Positions 1 through 11,242 of a stretch of 64,000 bases of DNA are shown here, piece after piece. The notes under the pieces were generated by a model. The model was given only the letters and a program-made list of their open reading frames with translations. It did no database searches and was not told where the DNA came from. A program made the position numbers and the translations under genes. The first letter of the stretch is position 1; each line of letters opens with the position of its first letter. The DNA lies in NCBI GenBank assembly GCA_022844475.1, contig JALHLR010000002.1, positions 1 through 64,000 of the forward strand. The letters are read 5' to 3'. The stretch comes from Hyphomonadaceae bacterium (lineage in GTDB: Bacteria; Pseudomonadota; Alphaproteobacteria; Caulobacterales; Hyphomonadaceae).

Positions 1-184
1 CCACGAGGCCTCGCTGGAGCGGCGGAGTGATAGAGGGCACCAGAAGCGGCACAACGTGAAGGCTGGAAGGCCGAACAGGCATCAGGTAGCGGAGCAAGCT
101 GAAGACCAACGACAACGTCAACAGGTTAACCTGTGACTCCCGACGCGGCCAACTTGTTCTGATTCACGGCCCCTGGGGGGCCGG

Positions 185-272
185 TGGTGGAGGGGACTGG
201 ATTCGAACCAGTGTACGCAGTGAAGCGGGCAGATTTACAGTCTGCTGGAATTAACCACTCTCCCACCCCTCC
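185..272 (-). tRNA. tRNA-Tyr (anticodon GTA), CCA encoded
   Basis: Minus strand reads GGAGGGGTGGGAGAGTGGTTAATTCCAGCAGACTGTAAATCTGCC...GGTTCGAATCCAGTCCCCTCCACCA: paired acceptor stem, anticodon loop CTGTAAA, T-loop GGTTCGAATCC. Confidence 0.95.
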
Positions 273-351
273 AGGGCCGAGCGCGACGGCTTGACGCCGC
301 CGCAGATGAAGCCGAAACGAACCCCGGCCTCACAGCGGAGCGCGTCTTATA

Positions 352-1410
352 GTGACGAAGGATCGACCACGCAACCGGGGTGGAAACGCTGGAAAATCAG
401 GTGGTTTTCGCGGATCGCGCGAAGGCGGCAAGCCGGTGGAGCGTCAAACCCGCCGTGATGGCGAGCAGGCTGGGCAACCTGCCGGCGAAAAGCCCTGGAC
501 CCGTGGACGGCCCGAGCAAAGGCGCGATCAGGGGCCCTCCAGCGACCAGCGAGGGGCTCGCCCACCCCACAAGGACAGCCGCCAGCACAAACCCGCGTTT
601 GATCGCCGCGAGGCAGCCTTCGAGGAGAATGGCGAAGTCTGGATATGGGGACTGCATGCCGCCGGAGCCGCACTCAACAATCCGCTGCGCAAGATCAGCG
701 TCGCCTACATCAGCCCTCGCGCGGCCGAACGCAGCGGACTTGATCTGAATGCACTTCCCCGTTTCGCGCATCTCATGGAGCCGCGCGACATCGACATGAA
801 ACTGCCACCCGGCGCCGTGCACCAGGGCCTGGCCGTTCGTTGCCGCCCGCTGGATGGGATCGACATCGCCGACGCCGCCATGCGGCCGGAGCAGACGCTG
901 GCGATCCTCGACCAGGTGACCGACCCGCAGAATGTCGGGGCCATCTTCCGCTCGGCTGCTGCATTCGGAGTCAGCGCGGTCGTGATGCAGACGCGCAACG
1001 CACCAGCCGCCGGCGGCGCGCTGGCGAAGGCTGCGGCCGGAGCGATTGAGGTGGTGGACGAGGTACGTGCGGTCAACATCTCGCGCGCGATCGACGCGCT
1101 GACGGATGCGGGATGGAATGTCGTCGGACTCGATGGTTCAGCCGAGCTGACGCTGGATCAGGCGATTGCCGGACCTGAGCCTGTTGCGATCGTCCTGGGC
1201 GCCGAGGGCGCTGGCATCCGGCATGGCGTCGCCAAGGCATGCACGCGGCTGGCGCGGATTCCGATGCAGCCGGGTATGGAGAGCCTAAACGTGTCCAACG
1301 CCGCGGCCATCGCCTTCTACGAAGCGATGAAGCGCAAGGGCATTGTTCCGCCGCCGGCTGCCGCCCGCCTGCCTGAGGATGACGGTGGATTCGACGGCGA
1401 AGCCGACTAG
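352..1410 (+). CDS. rlmB: TrmH/SpoU-family RNA 2'-O-methyltransferase (RlmB-like)
   Basis: C-terminal SpoU motifs: DQVTDPQNVGAIFRSAAAFG, VLGAEGAGIR, SLNVSNAAAIAFYE; GTG start. Confidence 0.88.
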   Translation: MTKDRPRNRGGNAGKSGGFRGSREGGKPVERQTRRDGEQAGQPAGEKPWTRGRPEQRRDQGPSSDQRGARPPHKDSRQHKPAFDRREAAFEENGEVWIWGLHAAGAALNNPLRKISVAYISPRAAERSGLDLNALPRFAHLMEPRDIDMKLPPGAVHQGLAVRCRPLDGIDIADAAMRPEQTLAILDQVTDPQNVGAIFRSAAAFGVSAVVMQTRNAPAAGGALAKAAAGAIEVVDEVRAVNISRAIDALTDAGWNVVGLDGSAELTLDQAIAGPEPVAIVLGAEGAGIRHGVAKACTRLARIPMQPGMESLNVSNAAAIAFYEAMKRKGIVPPPAAARLPEDDGGFDGEAD

Positions 1411-1440
1411 ACTTGTTGTCGACCTGAGGAGACGCGGATC

Positions 1441-2427
1441 ATGCGCATTGCAGTCGCTATCGTGCTCGCCCTGATCGCCGTCGGGGCAGCGGCCGTCTGG
1501 GGCATTGGCCAGTTCGGCTCGACATCGACTGTCGTCAGCATTCCACGCGAGCCTGTGGTGCGTGAACCGCAAGTCGTCGCTGCGACGACACCACCACCCC
1601 AGGCGCCCCAGACGCGGACGACGCCCGCGCCTGCTTCGACGCCAACTGCGCCGAACGAACCAGCGGCGGAACCGACTGCTCCGCAACCGGCAAGCCCGCC
1701 AGCGGTTAGCTTCCGCTCCACACTTGCCGAGCAAGGCGAGCCGCTCCCGAGCGCGCCTGCGGCCGCCCCCACGAACGCAGTGACGCCGCCGCCCTCCACG
1801 ACGGCGCCGGCCGAACAGCGGGTGTCGCCGCAACAGGCGGGCGTTTCGCAGGCTGCTGCGCCAAGTGGGCTGGAGACGCAGTTCAAGGCGCGGCGCGTAA
1901 CGTACAACAGGCCGCCGGAGAAGCTGGCGCTCAGCAAACCGGTGGACGTGTCGCTCGTCGTCAATGCGACGAACGACGAAGCGGCGGGCCGCGAGGCGCT
2001 CGAAGGATTCAAGGGCGAGATCGTCGAGCGTGATGTTGAACTTTCCGACACGGTCTCGGCGCAGCTGACGGGCGTCGGTTTCGACATCACCTCACAGACG
2101 GTCGAACGGCAGCGGCTTTCGGGCAAAACCGTGAACCGCTGGCAGTGGCGGGTGACGCCGACGGAGCCGGGACAGCACACGCTGATCCTCGAAATTTTCG
2201 GCTACGCGACCGGCTCGCTCGATGCCGAACCGCTGGACGCCTATCGCGACGTGATCACGGTGGAGGTCGAGCAGATCGACCAACTCGTCAGCTGGGCCAG
2301 AGGCGTGCAGCCCCTGTTTGCGGTGCTGGCGGCGCTCGCCGGCATCGGCTCAGCTGTGTTCGCCTTCCTGCGGTTCAGGGAAGAGAAGAAGCAGGCCAAG
2401 GCGGCAACACGGAAGCCGGAAGCGTAA
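1441..2427 (+). CDS. Hypothetical membrane-anchored protein with Pro/Ala-rich linker and C-terminal TM
   Basis: N-terminal signal/TM, PTAPNEPAAEP low-complexity region, C-terminal hydrophobic segment LFAVLAALAGIGSAVFAFL. Confidence 0.7.
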   Translation: MRIAVAIVLALIAVGAAAVWGIGQFGSTSTVVSIPREPVVREPQVVAATTPPPQAPQTRTTPAPASTPTAPNEPAAEPTAPQPASPPAVSFRSTLAEQGEPLPSAPAAAPTNAVTPPPSTTAPAEQRVSPQQAGVSQAAAPSGLETQFKARRVTYNRPPEKLALSKPVDVSLVVNATNDEAAGREALEGFKGEIVERDVELSDTVSAQLTGVGFDITSQTVERQRLSGKTVNRWQWRVTPTEPGQHTLILEIFGYATGSLDAEPLDAYRDVITVEVEQIDQLVSWARGVQPLFAVLAALAGIGSAVFAFLRFREEKKQAKAATRKPEA

Positions 2428-2430
2428 GGC

Positions 2431-3807
2431 CTATCTCAGCAGCTCCCTCGCAGCCGCTGTCATCGCCTTGACGCCGGCCGCAATCGTCGGATCGGCATCA
2501 GGCGCGAACTCGGATGAGTGGAGTGCCGGGAGCGGTTTGGCGCCGGGCTTCTGTGCTGCGTCGAACTTGTCCTGCGCTACCGCGCCGATCCAGAGCAGCA
2601 TGATCGGGATTTTTTCCGGCGTACGGCCATAGCGGGCGAAGTCTTCGCCGCCCATGCTGGGCGTTGCGGTGTGGATCGCTCTGGCGTCGAACTCCTTGCG
2701 CAAGGCGCCCGTGACGCGCGCAACAAGAGCGGGATTGTTGTAAAGCGACGGCGTGGCATCGGCGCGTATGCGCATCTCGATCGCCGTGTCGGGGTCCAGG
2801 CCCGCCGCCATGGCCTCGGCGCGGGCGATGCGCTCGATGCCCTTCAGCAGTTTTTCGCGCGTGGCGTCCGCAAACGAGCGGACAGTCAGCTGCATGTTCA
2901 CTTCGTCGGGAATGATATTGTGCTTGAAGCCGCCATTGAGCGCGCCAACTGTCACAACGCCTGCGTCATCGGGCGCGATTTCGCGCGAGACCAACGTCTG
3001 CAGCGTCGTTACGATGCGGGCGGCCGTTACGATGGGGTCCTTCGTGTCCTGAGGATAGGCGCCATGCCCGCCGACGCCGATGACCTTGATGTCGACGCTG
3101 TCGACATTCGCCATGACGTAGCCGGAACCGACGCCAAGCTCACCGGCGGGAAGCGCGGCGTTGTCGTGCAGGCCGATGACATGATCCGGCCTGGGGAAGC
3201 GCGTGAACAGGCCGTCCTCGATCATGCTGAGCGCGCCGAGGCCGATCTCTTCGGCCGGTTGGGCAATCATCACCAGAGTGCCCTTCCACTCGGTTTTGCG
3301 AGCGACGAGATCGCGCGCGGTTCCGATCCAGATTGTCATATGGAGGTCGTGTCCGCAGGCGTGCATCACGCCGGACTCTTCCCCGCTCCACGCCATGTCC
3401 CGCACCTTCGAAGCGTAGGCGAGACCAGTCTTCTCGACGAGCGGCAGCGCGTCCATATCGGCGCGGATCATCAGCGTCGGCCCGGGGCCATTCTCGAGCA
3501 CGGCGACGAAGCCATAGCCGCCGACGCCGTCCTGGATCTTCCCATAGTCCTTCAGCGCGCGTGCCTTGACCCATGCATCGCCAAGGCCCGTCGTCACCTT
3601 GAAGCCGAGCCGCTTCATCTCCGCAGCGAGGATCGCGGAGGTGTTCTTCTCCTGGAAGGACAGCTCGGGGTTGGCGTGCAGGTGCTCATAGAGCTGGCGA
3701 AGCGTCTTGCCTTCGGCCCTGAAAGCCGGCTGGGCGGCGGCCGGTTGCGGCGCCGATGCACATGCGGCCAGCAGGGACATGCCGAGTGCGAGAATGGCCT
3801 GCTTCAT
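2431..3807 (-). CDS. M20-family amidohydrolase/peptidase, lipoprotein
   Basis: Lipobox LLAACAS; motifs RADMDALPL, MHACGHDLH, PAEEIGLGA, MGGEDFARY. Confidence 0.88.
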   Translation of the reverse strand: MKQAILALGMSLLAACASAPQPAAAQPAFRAEGKTLRQLYEHLHANPELSFQEKNTSAILAAEMKRLGFKVTTGLGDAWVKARALKDYGKIQDGVGGYGFVAVLENGPGPTLMIRADMDALPLVEKTGLAYASKVRDMAWSGEESGVMHACGHDLHMTIWIGTARDLVARKTEWKGTLVMIAQPAEEIGLGALSMIEDGLFTRFPRPDHVIGLHDNAALPAGELGVGSGYVMANVDSVDIKVIGVGGHGAYPQDTKDPIVTAARIVTTLQTLVSREIAPDDAGVVTVGALNGGFKHNIIPDEVNMQLTVRSFADATREKLLKGIERIARAEAMAAGLDPDTAIEMRIRADATPSLYNNPALVARVTGALRKEFDARAIHTATPSMGGEDFARYGRTPEKIPIMLLWIGAVAQDKFDAAQKPGAKPLPALHSSEFAPDADPTIAAGVKAMTAAARELLR

Positions 3808-3877
3808 CGTAGGGCTCCCGTTTGGGCTTGTGTAGCGGGGACCCGTTGTCTCGTCGACAGGCGCGTAACGGGCGCGA

Positions 3878-5425
3878 TCAGGTAATCAGCGCATAGTCCA
3901 TGTCGAGTTCATCGGCCGCCTGTTCAAGGCGGCGTTCGACGGATTCGGAGACCAGCGCGCGATAGGTGGGCGTCACTTTCAGCGTCAGCGTGTCGCCATC
4001 GCAGGTCAGCCGCGCATGCTTGAGCAGATCGGCGGAGCGTCCGGAGAAATCGGCGGCAAGACGCATCAGGGCGCCGAGAGCGCGCGCCTTACCTGCCGTG
4101 TTCACGTCGAGAAGCTTCTCGCTGACATCGTTGCGAAGACCGCGTTTGAAGCGCGAGGCGACGGCCAGCGCGAGGGCTGCCCGGTCGCGATGGTTGAGGC
4201 CGGGCAGCGGCGCGCGCGCCACGAGATCGAAGGCGAGATCTGCGCGATGGTCGGGGTGCAGCAGGGCGCCGATGTCGACGAGGCGGCAGGCGGCGGCGGA
4301 CAGGCGCGCATTCAGCGTGTAGGGCGCAGCCTCGCCCGCCCAGTCCGCCAGCGCGCGCCCGAATTCGGAAGCCTGCTCGTCTGCGATCAGCGCATCAAGG
4401 CCTGCATCCAGCGGGTCTTCCTGGCGTTCCGCCGGATCGAGGCTGTCGAAGATGATGCCCTCACGCACGCCATAGGACGAGATCATCACTGACTTGAACT
4501 TGCCGATCTCGATCACGTTCTTCAGCACGGTGGCGGCATAGGGGATCGTGATGGCGCGCTTGCGGGCGACCTCCTGCAGAAGCTCCGCATGCTTCTTGCC
4601 AGCCAGCACATCGCCGAGAAGCTTGAGGAGGTCCGCTGCGTCCATCTCATAGTTCTGCAGCATGTGCAGCGGCGCGCGGGTCAGCTCCATGTGCATCGTT
4701 CCGATGGCGCGCCATGCGCCGCCAACAGCGAAGAATACGTCGCCGGACTTCTTCAGCTCTGGCGCGCCGGAAAGGACTTCCTTCGCGCGCGCATTGATCT
4801 TGTCCTCGTTAAAGGCGCCGCCCGTGTCGAGCGCGAGCGGTCCGAGCGGATAGGTCGAACCGGACTCATACCGCCCGCCCACCAACCGCGCGAGTTCGAG
4901 GCTGGAGCCCCCGAGGTCGCCCACCACGCCATCGACGCCCGGGGTGCCGGCAAGCACGCCCTCTGCCGCAAAGCGCGCTTCGTCGCCGCCGGTGAGGACC
5001 CGAAGTTGCAGGCCCGTCTCCTTCTTCACACGCTCCACGAATTCCTTGCCGTTCGATGCGTCGCGAACGGCTGCGGTGGCGAAGGGGAAAAGAGCCTCGA
5101 CCTTCTGTGCGCGCGTGATCGATGCGAAGCGCGACAGGGCGGCGATCGCGATCTCGACGCCTTCGGCATTCAGCTCCCCTGTCGCTGTGAGTCCGCGGCC
5201 AAGCCCGGCGAGCACCTTCTCGTTGAAACGCGGCTGCATGGCGCGGCCACGCACATCATAGACGACGAGGCGAACGGAGTTGGAGCCGACGTCCATCACG
5301 CCGACACGCCGCCAGCGAATGGGCTTGCCGGACGTTTTTGATCTGGCTGGTGAAGTCACCGTCATTCGCCTAGCCCGACCATATGGCCTGATCCCGTGCA
5401 AACAGTCCCGTTGACACAGGGACAT
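3878..5425 (-). CDS. ppx: Ppx/GppA-family exopolyphosphatase
   Basis: MDVGSNSVRLVVYDV, GVVGDLGGSSLELARL, FAVGGAWRAIG; adjacent to ppk1. Confidence 0.9.
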   Translation of the reverse strand: MSLCQRDCLHGIRPYGRARRMTVTSPARSKTSGKPIRWRRVGVMDVGSNSVRLVVYDVRGRAMQPRFNEKVLAGLGRGLTATGELNAEGVEIAIAALSRFASITRAQKVEALFPFATAAVRDASNGKEFVERVKKETGLQLRVLTGGDEARFAAEGVLAGTPGVDGVVGDLGGSSLELARLVGGRYESGSTYPLGPLALDTGGAFNEDKINARAKEVLSGAPELKKSGDVFFAVGGAWRAIGTMHMELTRAPLHMLQNYEMDAADLLKLLGDVLAGKKHAELLQEVARKRAITIPYAATVLKNVIEIGKFKSVMISSYGVREGIIFDSLDPAERQEDPLDAGLDALIADEQASEFGRALADWAGEAAPYTLNARLSAAACRLVDIGALLHPDHRADLAFDLVARAPLPGLNHRDRAALALAVASRFKRGLRNDVSEKLLDVNTAGKARALGALMRLAADFSGRSADLLKHARLTCDGDTLTLKVTPTYRALVSESVERRLEQAADELDMDYALIT

Positions 5426-5444
5426 AGGCCGGGATTCGCCGGCG

Positions 5445-7649
5445 TCAGGCCCTGGGCTTCAGCTGCGGCGGCGTGGTTAGCCGCAGCGCGCTACCTCTGC
5501 CAGACAGGCTGGGGTTTTCAAGGAAGTAATCGTGCGCCGAGAAGGCCTGGCGACCCTTGCCCGTCGCGTTACGCACATAGCGTCCATCGGGACGCAACGT
5601 CCAGCTTTGCGCGCGGTCATTGAGATTCGCCAGCATGATCTGGTCGAGAACCTGATTGTGGACGGTGGGATTCTTGATCGGTGTGAGCGCCTCGACACGC
5701 CGGTCGAGATTTCGCTGCATCCAGTCGGCCGAAGTTATGAACACCTTTGCTTCGTCGGACGGCAGCCCTGCCCCGTTGCCGAAGCAGACGATACGCGCAT
5801 GCTCGAGGAAACGGCCCACCATCGAGCGAACCTCGATGTTCTCCGACAGGCCCGCGACGCCAGGCCGCAGACAGCATATTCCCCGGATGACGAGCTGGAT
5901 CGACACGCCAGCCTGGCTTGCCTTGTAGAGCGAGTCGATGATGGTCTCGTCGACGAGCGAGTTCAGCTTGGCCCAGATCTGCGCAGGGCGCCCTGCCTTC
6001 GCGTGGGCGATCTCGTCCTCGATAAGCTGGATCAGGGTCGCCTTGAGGTTAACCGGCGAGATGGCCATCGACTCCATCTCCTTAGGCTTGGAATAGCCGG
6101 TGACGAAGTTGAACAGGCGGCCGGCATCGCGGCCAATCTTCTCGTCGGCGGTAAACAGCGAGAGGTCGTCATAGATGCGCGCGGTGATCGGATGGTAGTT
6201 GCCGGTGCCGACATGGGTGTAGGCGCGCAGGCTGCCCTGCTCGCGGCGGATCACGAGCGAGACCTTGGCGTGGGTCTTGAGATCGATGAACCCGTACACG
6301 ACCTGGACGCCGGCGCGTTCGAGATCGCGCGCCAGCCGGAGGTTGGCTTCCTCGTCGAAGCGCGCTTTCAGTTCGACAAGCGCGGTGACGTTCTTGCCTG
6401 CCTCGGCAGCCTCGATCAGGGCGGCCACGATGGGTGAGTTCTTCGAGGTGCGATAAAGCGTCTGCTTGATGGCCACAACTTCAGGATCCCGCGCAGCCTG
6501 CAGCAGGAACTGGGCGACCACGTCGAATGACTCGTAGGGGTGATGGACAAGAATGTCCTTCACCCGGATCGACGCGAAGATGTCGCCATTGTGCTCACGC
6601 ACGCGTTCGGGGAAGCGCGGTTCAAATGGCCGGAAGACGAGATCGGGGCGGCCGTCGACAATCAACTCCTTGAGCTGGTTCATGCCCATGATGCCTTCGA
6701 CCTCGGCGACATCCATAGGCTCCGCGCCGATTTCCTCGATGAAGAATGCCTTCAGGCTTTCAGGTGCGCTGCGATCGATCTTGAGTCGCACGATACGGCC
6801 GCGGCGGCGCTGCTTCAGCAGGATCTCGAATTCGCGGACCAGGTCTTCCGCCTCTTCCTCGATCTCGATGTCGCTGTCGCGGATGACGCGCAGCATGCAA
6901 CGTCCCTTGGACACGCAGTCAGGGAACAGCATGTCAAGGAACAGTGTGATGACGTCTTCCAGCGCGATGAACCGGCGCGCCTTCGGCGTCTCCGGCAGCT
7001 CGATGAAGCGCTCGACATGGGTGGGGATCGGTACCAGCGCGACCATCTTGGCCTTGTCGCTCGTGCGGATCAGCGAGAACCCCACCGCGAAGCCCTGGTT
7101 CGGCAGGAATGGAAACGGGTGGGACGGATCAATGGCCAGGGGCGTCAACACCGGGAAGACGCGCTCCATGAAGCGCAGGCGCAGCCATTCGGTGTCGATA
7201 TCGGAAAGCTCGTCTGCATCGACGACGGCGAGACCTGCCCGCTTCATTTCGGTGCGGATATCGGTCCAGATGCGCTGCTGTTCAGCCATAAGCTGGCCGG
7301 CCTCGGCGCCGATGCGCTGCAGCTGCTGCGTCGGCGTGAGGCCGTCTGACGAAACGCGCGTAATGCCGGTGCGCGCCTGCTGGCGAAGGCCCGCGACGCG
7401 GACCGAGTAGAACTCATCAAGGTTCGAGGCCGAGATCGACAGGAAGCGCAGCCGCTCCAGCAGTGGATGGCGACGGTTCTCCGCCTCCTCCAGCACGCGG
7501 CTGTTGAACTGCAGCCAGCTGAGTTCGCGGTTGAAGAAACGCTCGGGAGAGTTCACCAGCGGCGAGGTAAGGCCGGGTGCATTGCGGCTCGCCGGCGCGC
7601 TTTCGCGCACACGTCCACGCTTCGCTTTCTCAGCTCGGTCTGCCATCAT
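5445..7649 (-). CDS. ppk1: Polyphosphate kinase 1
   Basis: [81 protein letters not shown]. Confidence 0.96.
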   Translation of the reverse strand: MMADRAEKAKRGRVRESAPASRNAPGLTSPLVNSPERFFNRELSWLQFNSRVLEEAENRRHPLLERLRFLSISASNLDEFYSVRVAGLRQQARTGITRVSSDGLTPTQQLQRIGAEAGQLMAEQQRIWTDIRTEMKRAGLAVVDADELSDIDTEWLRLRFMERVFPVLTPLAIDPSHPFPFLPNQGFAVGFSLIRTSDKAKMVALVPIPTHVERFIELPETPKARRFIALEDVITLFLDMLFPDCVSKGRCMLRVIRDSDIEIEEEAEDLVREFEILLKQRRRGRIVRLKIDRSAPESLKAFFIEEIGAEPMDVAEVEGIMGMNQLKELIVDGRPDLVFRPFEPRFPERVREHNGDIFASIRVKDILVHHPYESFDVVAQFLLQAARDPEVVAIKQTLYRTSKNSPIVAALIEAAEAGKNVTALVELKARFDEEANLRLARDLERAGVQVVYGFIDLKTHAKVSLVIRREQGSLRAYTHVGTGNYHPITARIYDDLSLFTADEKIGRDAGRLFNFVTGYSKPKEMESMAISPVNLKATLIQLIEDEIAHAKAGRPAQIWAKLNSLVDETIIDSLYKASQAGVSIQLVIRGICCLRPGVAGLSENIEVRSMVGRFLEHARIVCFGNGAGLPSDEAKVFITSADWMQRNLDRRVEALTPIKNPTVHNQVLDQIMLANLNDRAQSWTLRPDGRYVRNATGKGRQAFSAHDYFLENPSLSGRGSALRLTTPPQLKPRA

Positions 7650-7736
7650 CGCCCAGTGTCTTCGGCCGGTCTGACGCCAGCCATGAAGAACCTGATTACC
7701 ATCAACTTGTTACGGATCATTTGCCAGACAGGCAGA

Positions 7737-8432
7737 TCATCCCGGATCCATGTCGAGCGCCAACAGCACCGCCCGGGCCGACCGCAACCCCTCGGCCCTG
7801 CCCGGCGTACGGGCAATCTGGTCGGCGACCCGCCCGACCGCCTCCCACGATGGCTCCATCCGGCGCGCAAGGTAAGTGACGGATTCTTCGGGAATTATCA
7901 GGTGCCTCAGGGCGCACTCCTCACGCAGCCGGGCAGCGAGGGTCTCATCGTCAGGCGGGTCAATATGGGCGACCGGCATGGCCGCGAGACGGGAGCGGAG
8001 GTCGGGCGGGGTCGTGAACCATCCCACTGGCTCGGTTCGGCCAGAAAGAAGTACGGGCACGCCACGGTCACGGCACAGGTTAAGCGCCGCAAACAACCCC
8101 ATTGCCGCTGCCGGGTGGTCGGCGTCATCCACCGCGAGGGCGGATACGGACAGCCGCGCAATCTCATCGATTTCCGCGGCGGCCAGAGCTTCGCCGGTGA
8201 CAAAGGCTGCGCCTGCATCCTCCGCCCACATCCGCAGCAAGCGCGTCCGACCGGCTTGCGCCTCGCCAACCAGCGCCATCTGTCCACCCGGCCAGAGCCG
8301 CCAGCGACGTATCGACGTCACAGCACTCGCGTAGGACCCTGACCCGATCAGAGGCCGGCTCTCTGGGTCTGCCTTGGGAAAGTCGAGGAACAGCTGGCCG
8401 GCGTGCCGGCTGCCGCCCGATGCGCCTGTCAT
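7737..8432 (-). CDS. hdaA: DnaA-related AAA protein, HdaA-like replication inactivator
   Basis: QLFLDFP N-terminus, degenerate Walker region, IDDADH-like AVDDADH, domain III-like C-terminus without the DnaA domain IV; start overlaps upstream DUF2066 stop by 4 nt. Confidence 0.75.
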   Translation of the reverse strand: MTGASGGSRHAGQLFLDFPKADPESRPLIGSGSYASAVTSIRRWRLWPGGQMALVGEAQAGRTRLLRMWAEDAGAAFVTGEALAAAEIDEIARLSVSALAVDDADHPAAAMGLFAALNLCRDRGVPVLLSGRTEPVGWFTTPPDLRSRLAAMPVAHIDPPDDETLAARLREECALRHLIIPEESVTYLARRMEPSWEAVGRVADQIARTPGRAEGLRSARAVLLALDMDPG

Positions 8433-9466
8433 GGCGCTCCCGTCGCCTGAAGCACCCAGCCGCCATTGGCGCTGGTCAGTTCAACGCCGCGCGAACGGAG
8501 GTCGGACTGCAGCTGCTCGGGACTGCCCGCATAGTTGAAGGTGATGTCGGCGCCCGCGACCGAGATTGACTCAACATCGAGATCCCGCACCAGTCGCGAG
8601 GACTCGAGCCCCTTCCGAATGCGGGTCCACTGCTGCAAGTCAGCGAAATTTGCCACCAGCGATACGCCCGTCGAGCCGGTGGACCGGATGACGGAAGATG
8701 CCTTCCATGCGCGTTCCATCTCGCCCACCGCACCGGACTGAGCCGAGCTGAGGCTCACGAACGGTCCGACGACGCCGATGGTGGGGTTGGGCACGGTGGC
8801 GCGCATGTCGGTGAGCCGCACATAGTATTGCGGCCCCTGCATGTACGCCTCGGCGATGACACCGCGAGCTGCACCTGTCGCAGTCAGTTCACTCTGGACA
8901 TCCGCAGTCGTCGGGCGCTGCGACCAGGCGCGCGTCGAGGCGACATAGGGCGCCAGCGAGGTCTCATCAGCCTTGCCGGCCGATCCCGCAACCCACTGCG
9001 AAGCCCAGTCACTGGCGTTCACATTCGCCGCCGCGACCGGAACGACCAGCGCCAGCGCCGCCTGGTTGTCGACATAGGGAACGCCGCGCAGGTCGAGGTA
9101 GGCGCGCACGCGTTCTTCATCGAACGTCCAGGTGACCACGCCGGTCGCACGGATGCCGCCCGACACGGACGAACTCTTCATCTCGCCCTGGTTCTGGTAG
9201 CTGCGATAGAGCTGTGCAACTGCCGAGGCTTCGATCGGCTGGGCGGCGCGGGCACGGTCTTCCGGCAGCGTCAGCCTGTTGATCAGACGCTGGGCGCCCG
9301 TAAGGCGGGCCTCGTTCCTGCCCTGCAGGCTGGCGTCGGCGGCCGAGGGCGCCACGCGATCAACCACAAGGTCCTTCACCCTGTAGACGGAATTCTGGGC
9401 AAAAGCGGCGCCCGCCGCGGCGGCGGATACAGCAAGGACTGCAACGAATCTGGCGATTTTTCTCAT
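8429..9466 (-). CDS. DUF2066-like exported protein
   Basis: Signal peptide MRKIARFVAVLAVSAAAAGAAFA; synteny upstream of hdaA; ORF start trimmed to 9466. Confidence 0.7.
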   Translation of the reverse strand: MRKIARFVAVLAVSAAAAGAAFAQNSVYRVKDLVVDRVAPSAADASLQGRNEARLTGAQRLINRLTLPEDRARAAQPIEASAVAQLYRSYQNQGEMKSSSVSGGIRATGVVTWTFDEERVRAYLDLRGVPYVDNQAALALVVPVAAANVNASDWASQWVAGSAGKADETSLAPYVASTRAWSQRPTTADVQSELTATGAARGVIAEAYMQGPQYYVRLTDMRATVPNPTIGVVGPFVSLSSAQSGAVGEMERAWKASSVIRSTGSTGVSLVANFADLQQWTRIRKGLESSRLVRDLDVESISVAGADITFNYAGSPEQLQSDLRSRGVELTSANGGWVLQATGAP

Positions 9467-9569
9467 GACGGGCAGTCGTATCAGCGCCTTCCGGCAACTT
9501 AAAGGCAGGTTGTGCATGATCGCTTTGTCATGCTGGCGATAACTGCACGGATCGTGTTAGTGCCCGCGC

Positions 9570-10601
9570 ATGAGCGGTGAAGATTCCAGCAAGCCCCTGA
9601 CCTATCGCGATGCAGGCGTCGACATCGACGCAGGCGATGCGCTGGTGGATGCCATCAAGCCGCTGGCGGCTTCAACCCGCCGTCCCGGCGCTGACGGCGC
9701 GCTCGGCGGTTTCGGCGGGTTGTTCGACCTGAAGGCTGCAGGGTTCAAGGACCCCGTGCTCGTTTCAGGGACGGATGGTGTCGGCACCAAGTTGATGCTG
9801 GCCTTCGCCACCAACCGGCACGAAACGATCGGCATCGACCTCGTCGCCATGTGCGTCAACGACGTGCTGGCCCAGGGCGCCGAGCCTCTCTTCTTCCTCG
9901 ACTATTTCGCGACCGGAAAGCTCGACGCTGGCACAGGCGCAAAGGTTATCACAGGAATCGCCGAGGGGTGCCGCCAGGCAGGCTGCACGCTGGTCGGCGG
10001 CGAGACGGCAGAGATGCCGGGAATGTACGCGCCGGGCCACTATGACCTTGCAGGTTTCGTGGTCGGCGCGGTCGAACGCCCCGACATCCTTCCGAAGACG
10101 GACGACATGAAGCCGGGCGACGTTCTCGTGGCGCTTGCCTCCTCCGGCCCGCACTCGAATGGGTATTCGCTGATCCGCCGCATCGTCGAGCGCACCGGGC
10201 TCGCGTGGGAAGATTGCGCGCCATTCGACGAGAAGAAGAAACTCGGCGAAGCTCTGCTCGCGCCTACGCGTATCTATGTGAAGTCGCTTCTACCCCTGAT
10301 CCGCAACAAGCGCATAAAGGGCCTCGCCCACATTACCGGCGGCGGCCTGACCGAGAACACGCCGCGCATGCTGCCGGATCATCTCGTCGCGAAAATCGAC
10401 GACAAGGCGTGGACGCTGCCGCCCGTGTTCGACTGGCTGCAACGCGCAGGTTCCGTTTCCGACGCTGAGATGCGGCGCACATTCAACTGCGGCGTCGGTA
10501 TCGTTATGGCGGTTGATCCTGTCGTGGCGCAACCGCTGATGGAGCGCCTGATCGACCAGGGCGAAGAGCCGTTCGTGATCGGCGAGCTTGGCGCAGCGTG
10601 A
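9570..10601 (+). CDS. purM: Phosphoribosylformylglycinamidine cyclo-ligase
   Basis: [64 protein letters not shown]. Confidence 0.97.
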   Translation: MSGEDSSKPLTYRDAGVDIDAGDALVDAIKPLAASTRRPGADGALGGFGGLFDLKAAGFKDPVLVSGTDGVGTKLMLAFATNRHETIGIDLVAMCVNDVLAQGAEPLFFLDYFATGKLDAGTGAKVITGIAEGCRQAGCTLVGGETAEMPGMYAPGHYDLAGFVVGAVERPDILPKTDDMKPGDVLVALASSGPHSNGYSLIRRIVERTGLAWEDCAPFDEKKKLGEALLAPTRIYVKSLLPLIRNKRIKGLAHITGGGLTENTPRMLPDHLVAKIDDKAWTLPPVFDWLQRAGSVSDAEMRRTFNCGVGIVMAVDPVVAQPLMERLIDQGEEPFVIGELGAA

Positions 10602-11242
10602 CGCGGAAGCGCCTCGGCATTCTCATCTCCGGACGCGGCTCGAACATGGAGGCGCTGCTCAGGGCTGCGCTTGATCCGGCGTGGCCGTGCGAGCCTGCGC
10701 TGGTGCTGTCCAATCGGCCCGACGCAGGAGGCCTCGACAAGGCGCGCAGCTATGGCGTTCCCACTGCCGCAATCGACCACAAGATCTATGGCAAGGACCG
10801 CGAGGCTTTCGAGCGGGCTGTCGATGCCGAGCTGCGCAATGCGGGAGTTGAACTCGCTGCCCTCGCCGGCTTCATGCGCGTGCTGACGCCGTGGTTCGTG
10901 AACGCGTGGGCCGGGCGGCTGATCAACATTCACCCCTCACTTCTACCGCTCTATCCCGGCGTCGACACCCACCAGCGCTGCCTCGACGCAGGCGACGCGG
11001 TGCATGGCTGCACGGTGCACCAGGTGACGGCTGGCGTGGACGAGGGTCCGGTGATCGGATCAGCCGAAGTTGACGTCATGCCCGGCGATACGTCTGACAC
11101 GCTGGCCGCCCGCGTCCTCAAGGCCGAACACCTGCTTTATCCGCGCTGCCTCGCGGCAGTTGCGCGAAAGGGCGGAACGCGTGCGCGCGAAGATATTGTA
11201 AGCGATGGCGTGACGGTGCGTCTCTACGCCCCGCGTGGTTAG
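10598..11242 (+). CDS. purN: Phosphoribosylglycinamide formyltransferase
   Basis: [60 protein letters not shown]; overlaps purM stop by 4 nt. Confidence 0.97.
   Translation: MTRKRLGILISGRGSNMEALLRAALDPAWPCEPALVLSNRPDAGGLDKARSYGVPTAAIDHKIYGKDREAFERAVDAELRNAGVELAALAGFMRVLTPWFVNAWAGRLINIHPSLLPLYPGVDTHQRCLDAGDAVHGCTVHQVTAGVDEGPVIGSAEVDVMPGDTSDTLAARVLKAEHLLYPRCLAAVARKGGTRAREDIVSDGVTVRLYAPRG

Noticed and set aside
2518-3885. 455-aa plus-strand ORF
   Set aside because: Antisense to the M20 amidohydrolase with clear catalytic motifs on the minus strand.
3878-8432. ppx-ppk1-hdaA linkage as a novel polyphosphate/replication system
   Set aside because: Arrangement appears to be common alphaproteobacterial synteny; reported as ordinary features.
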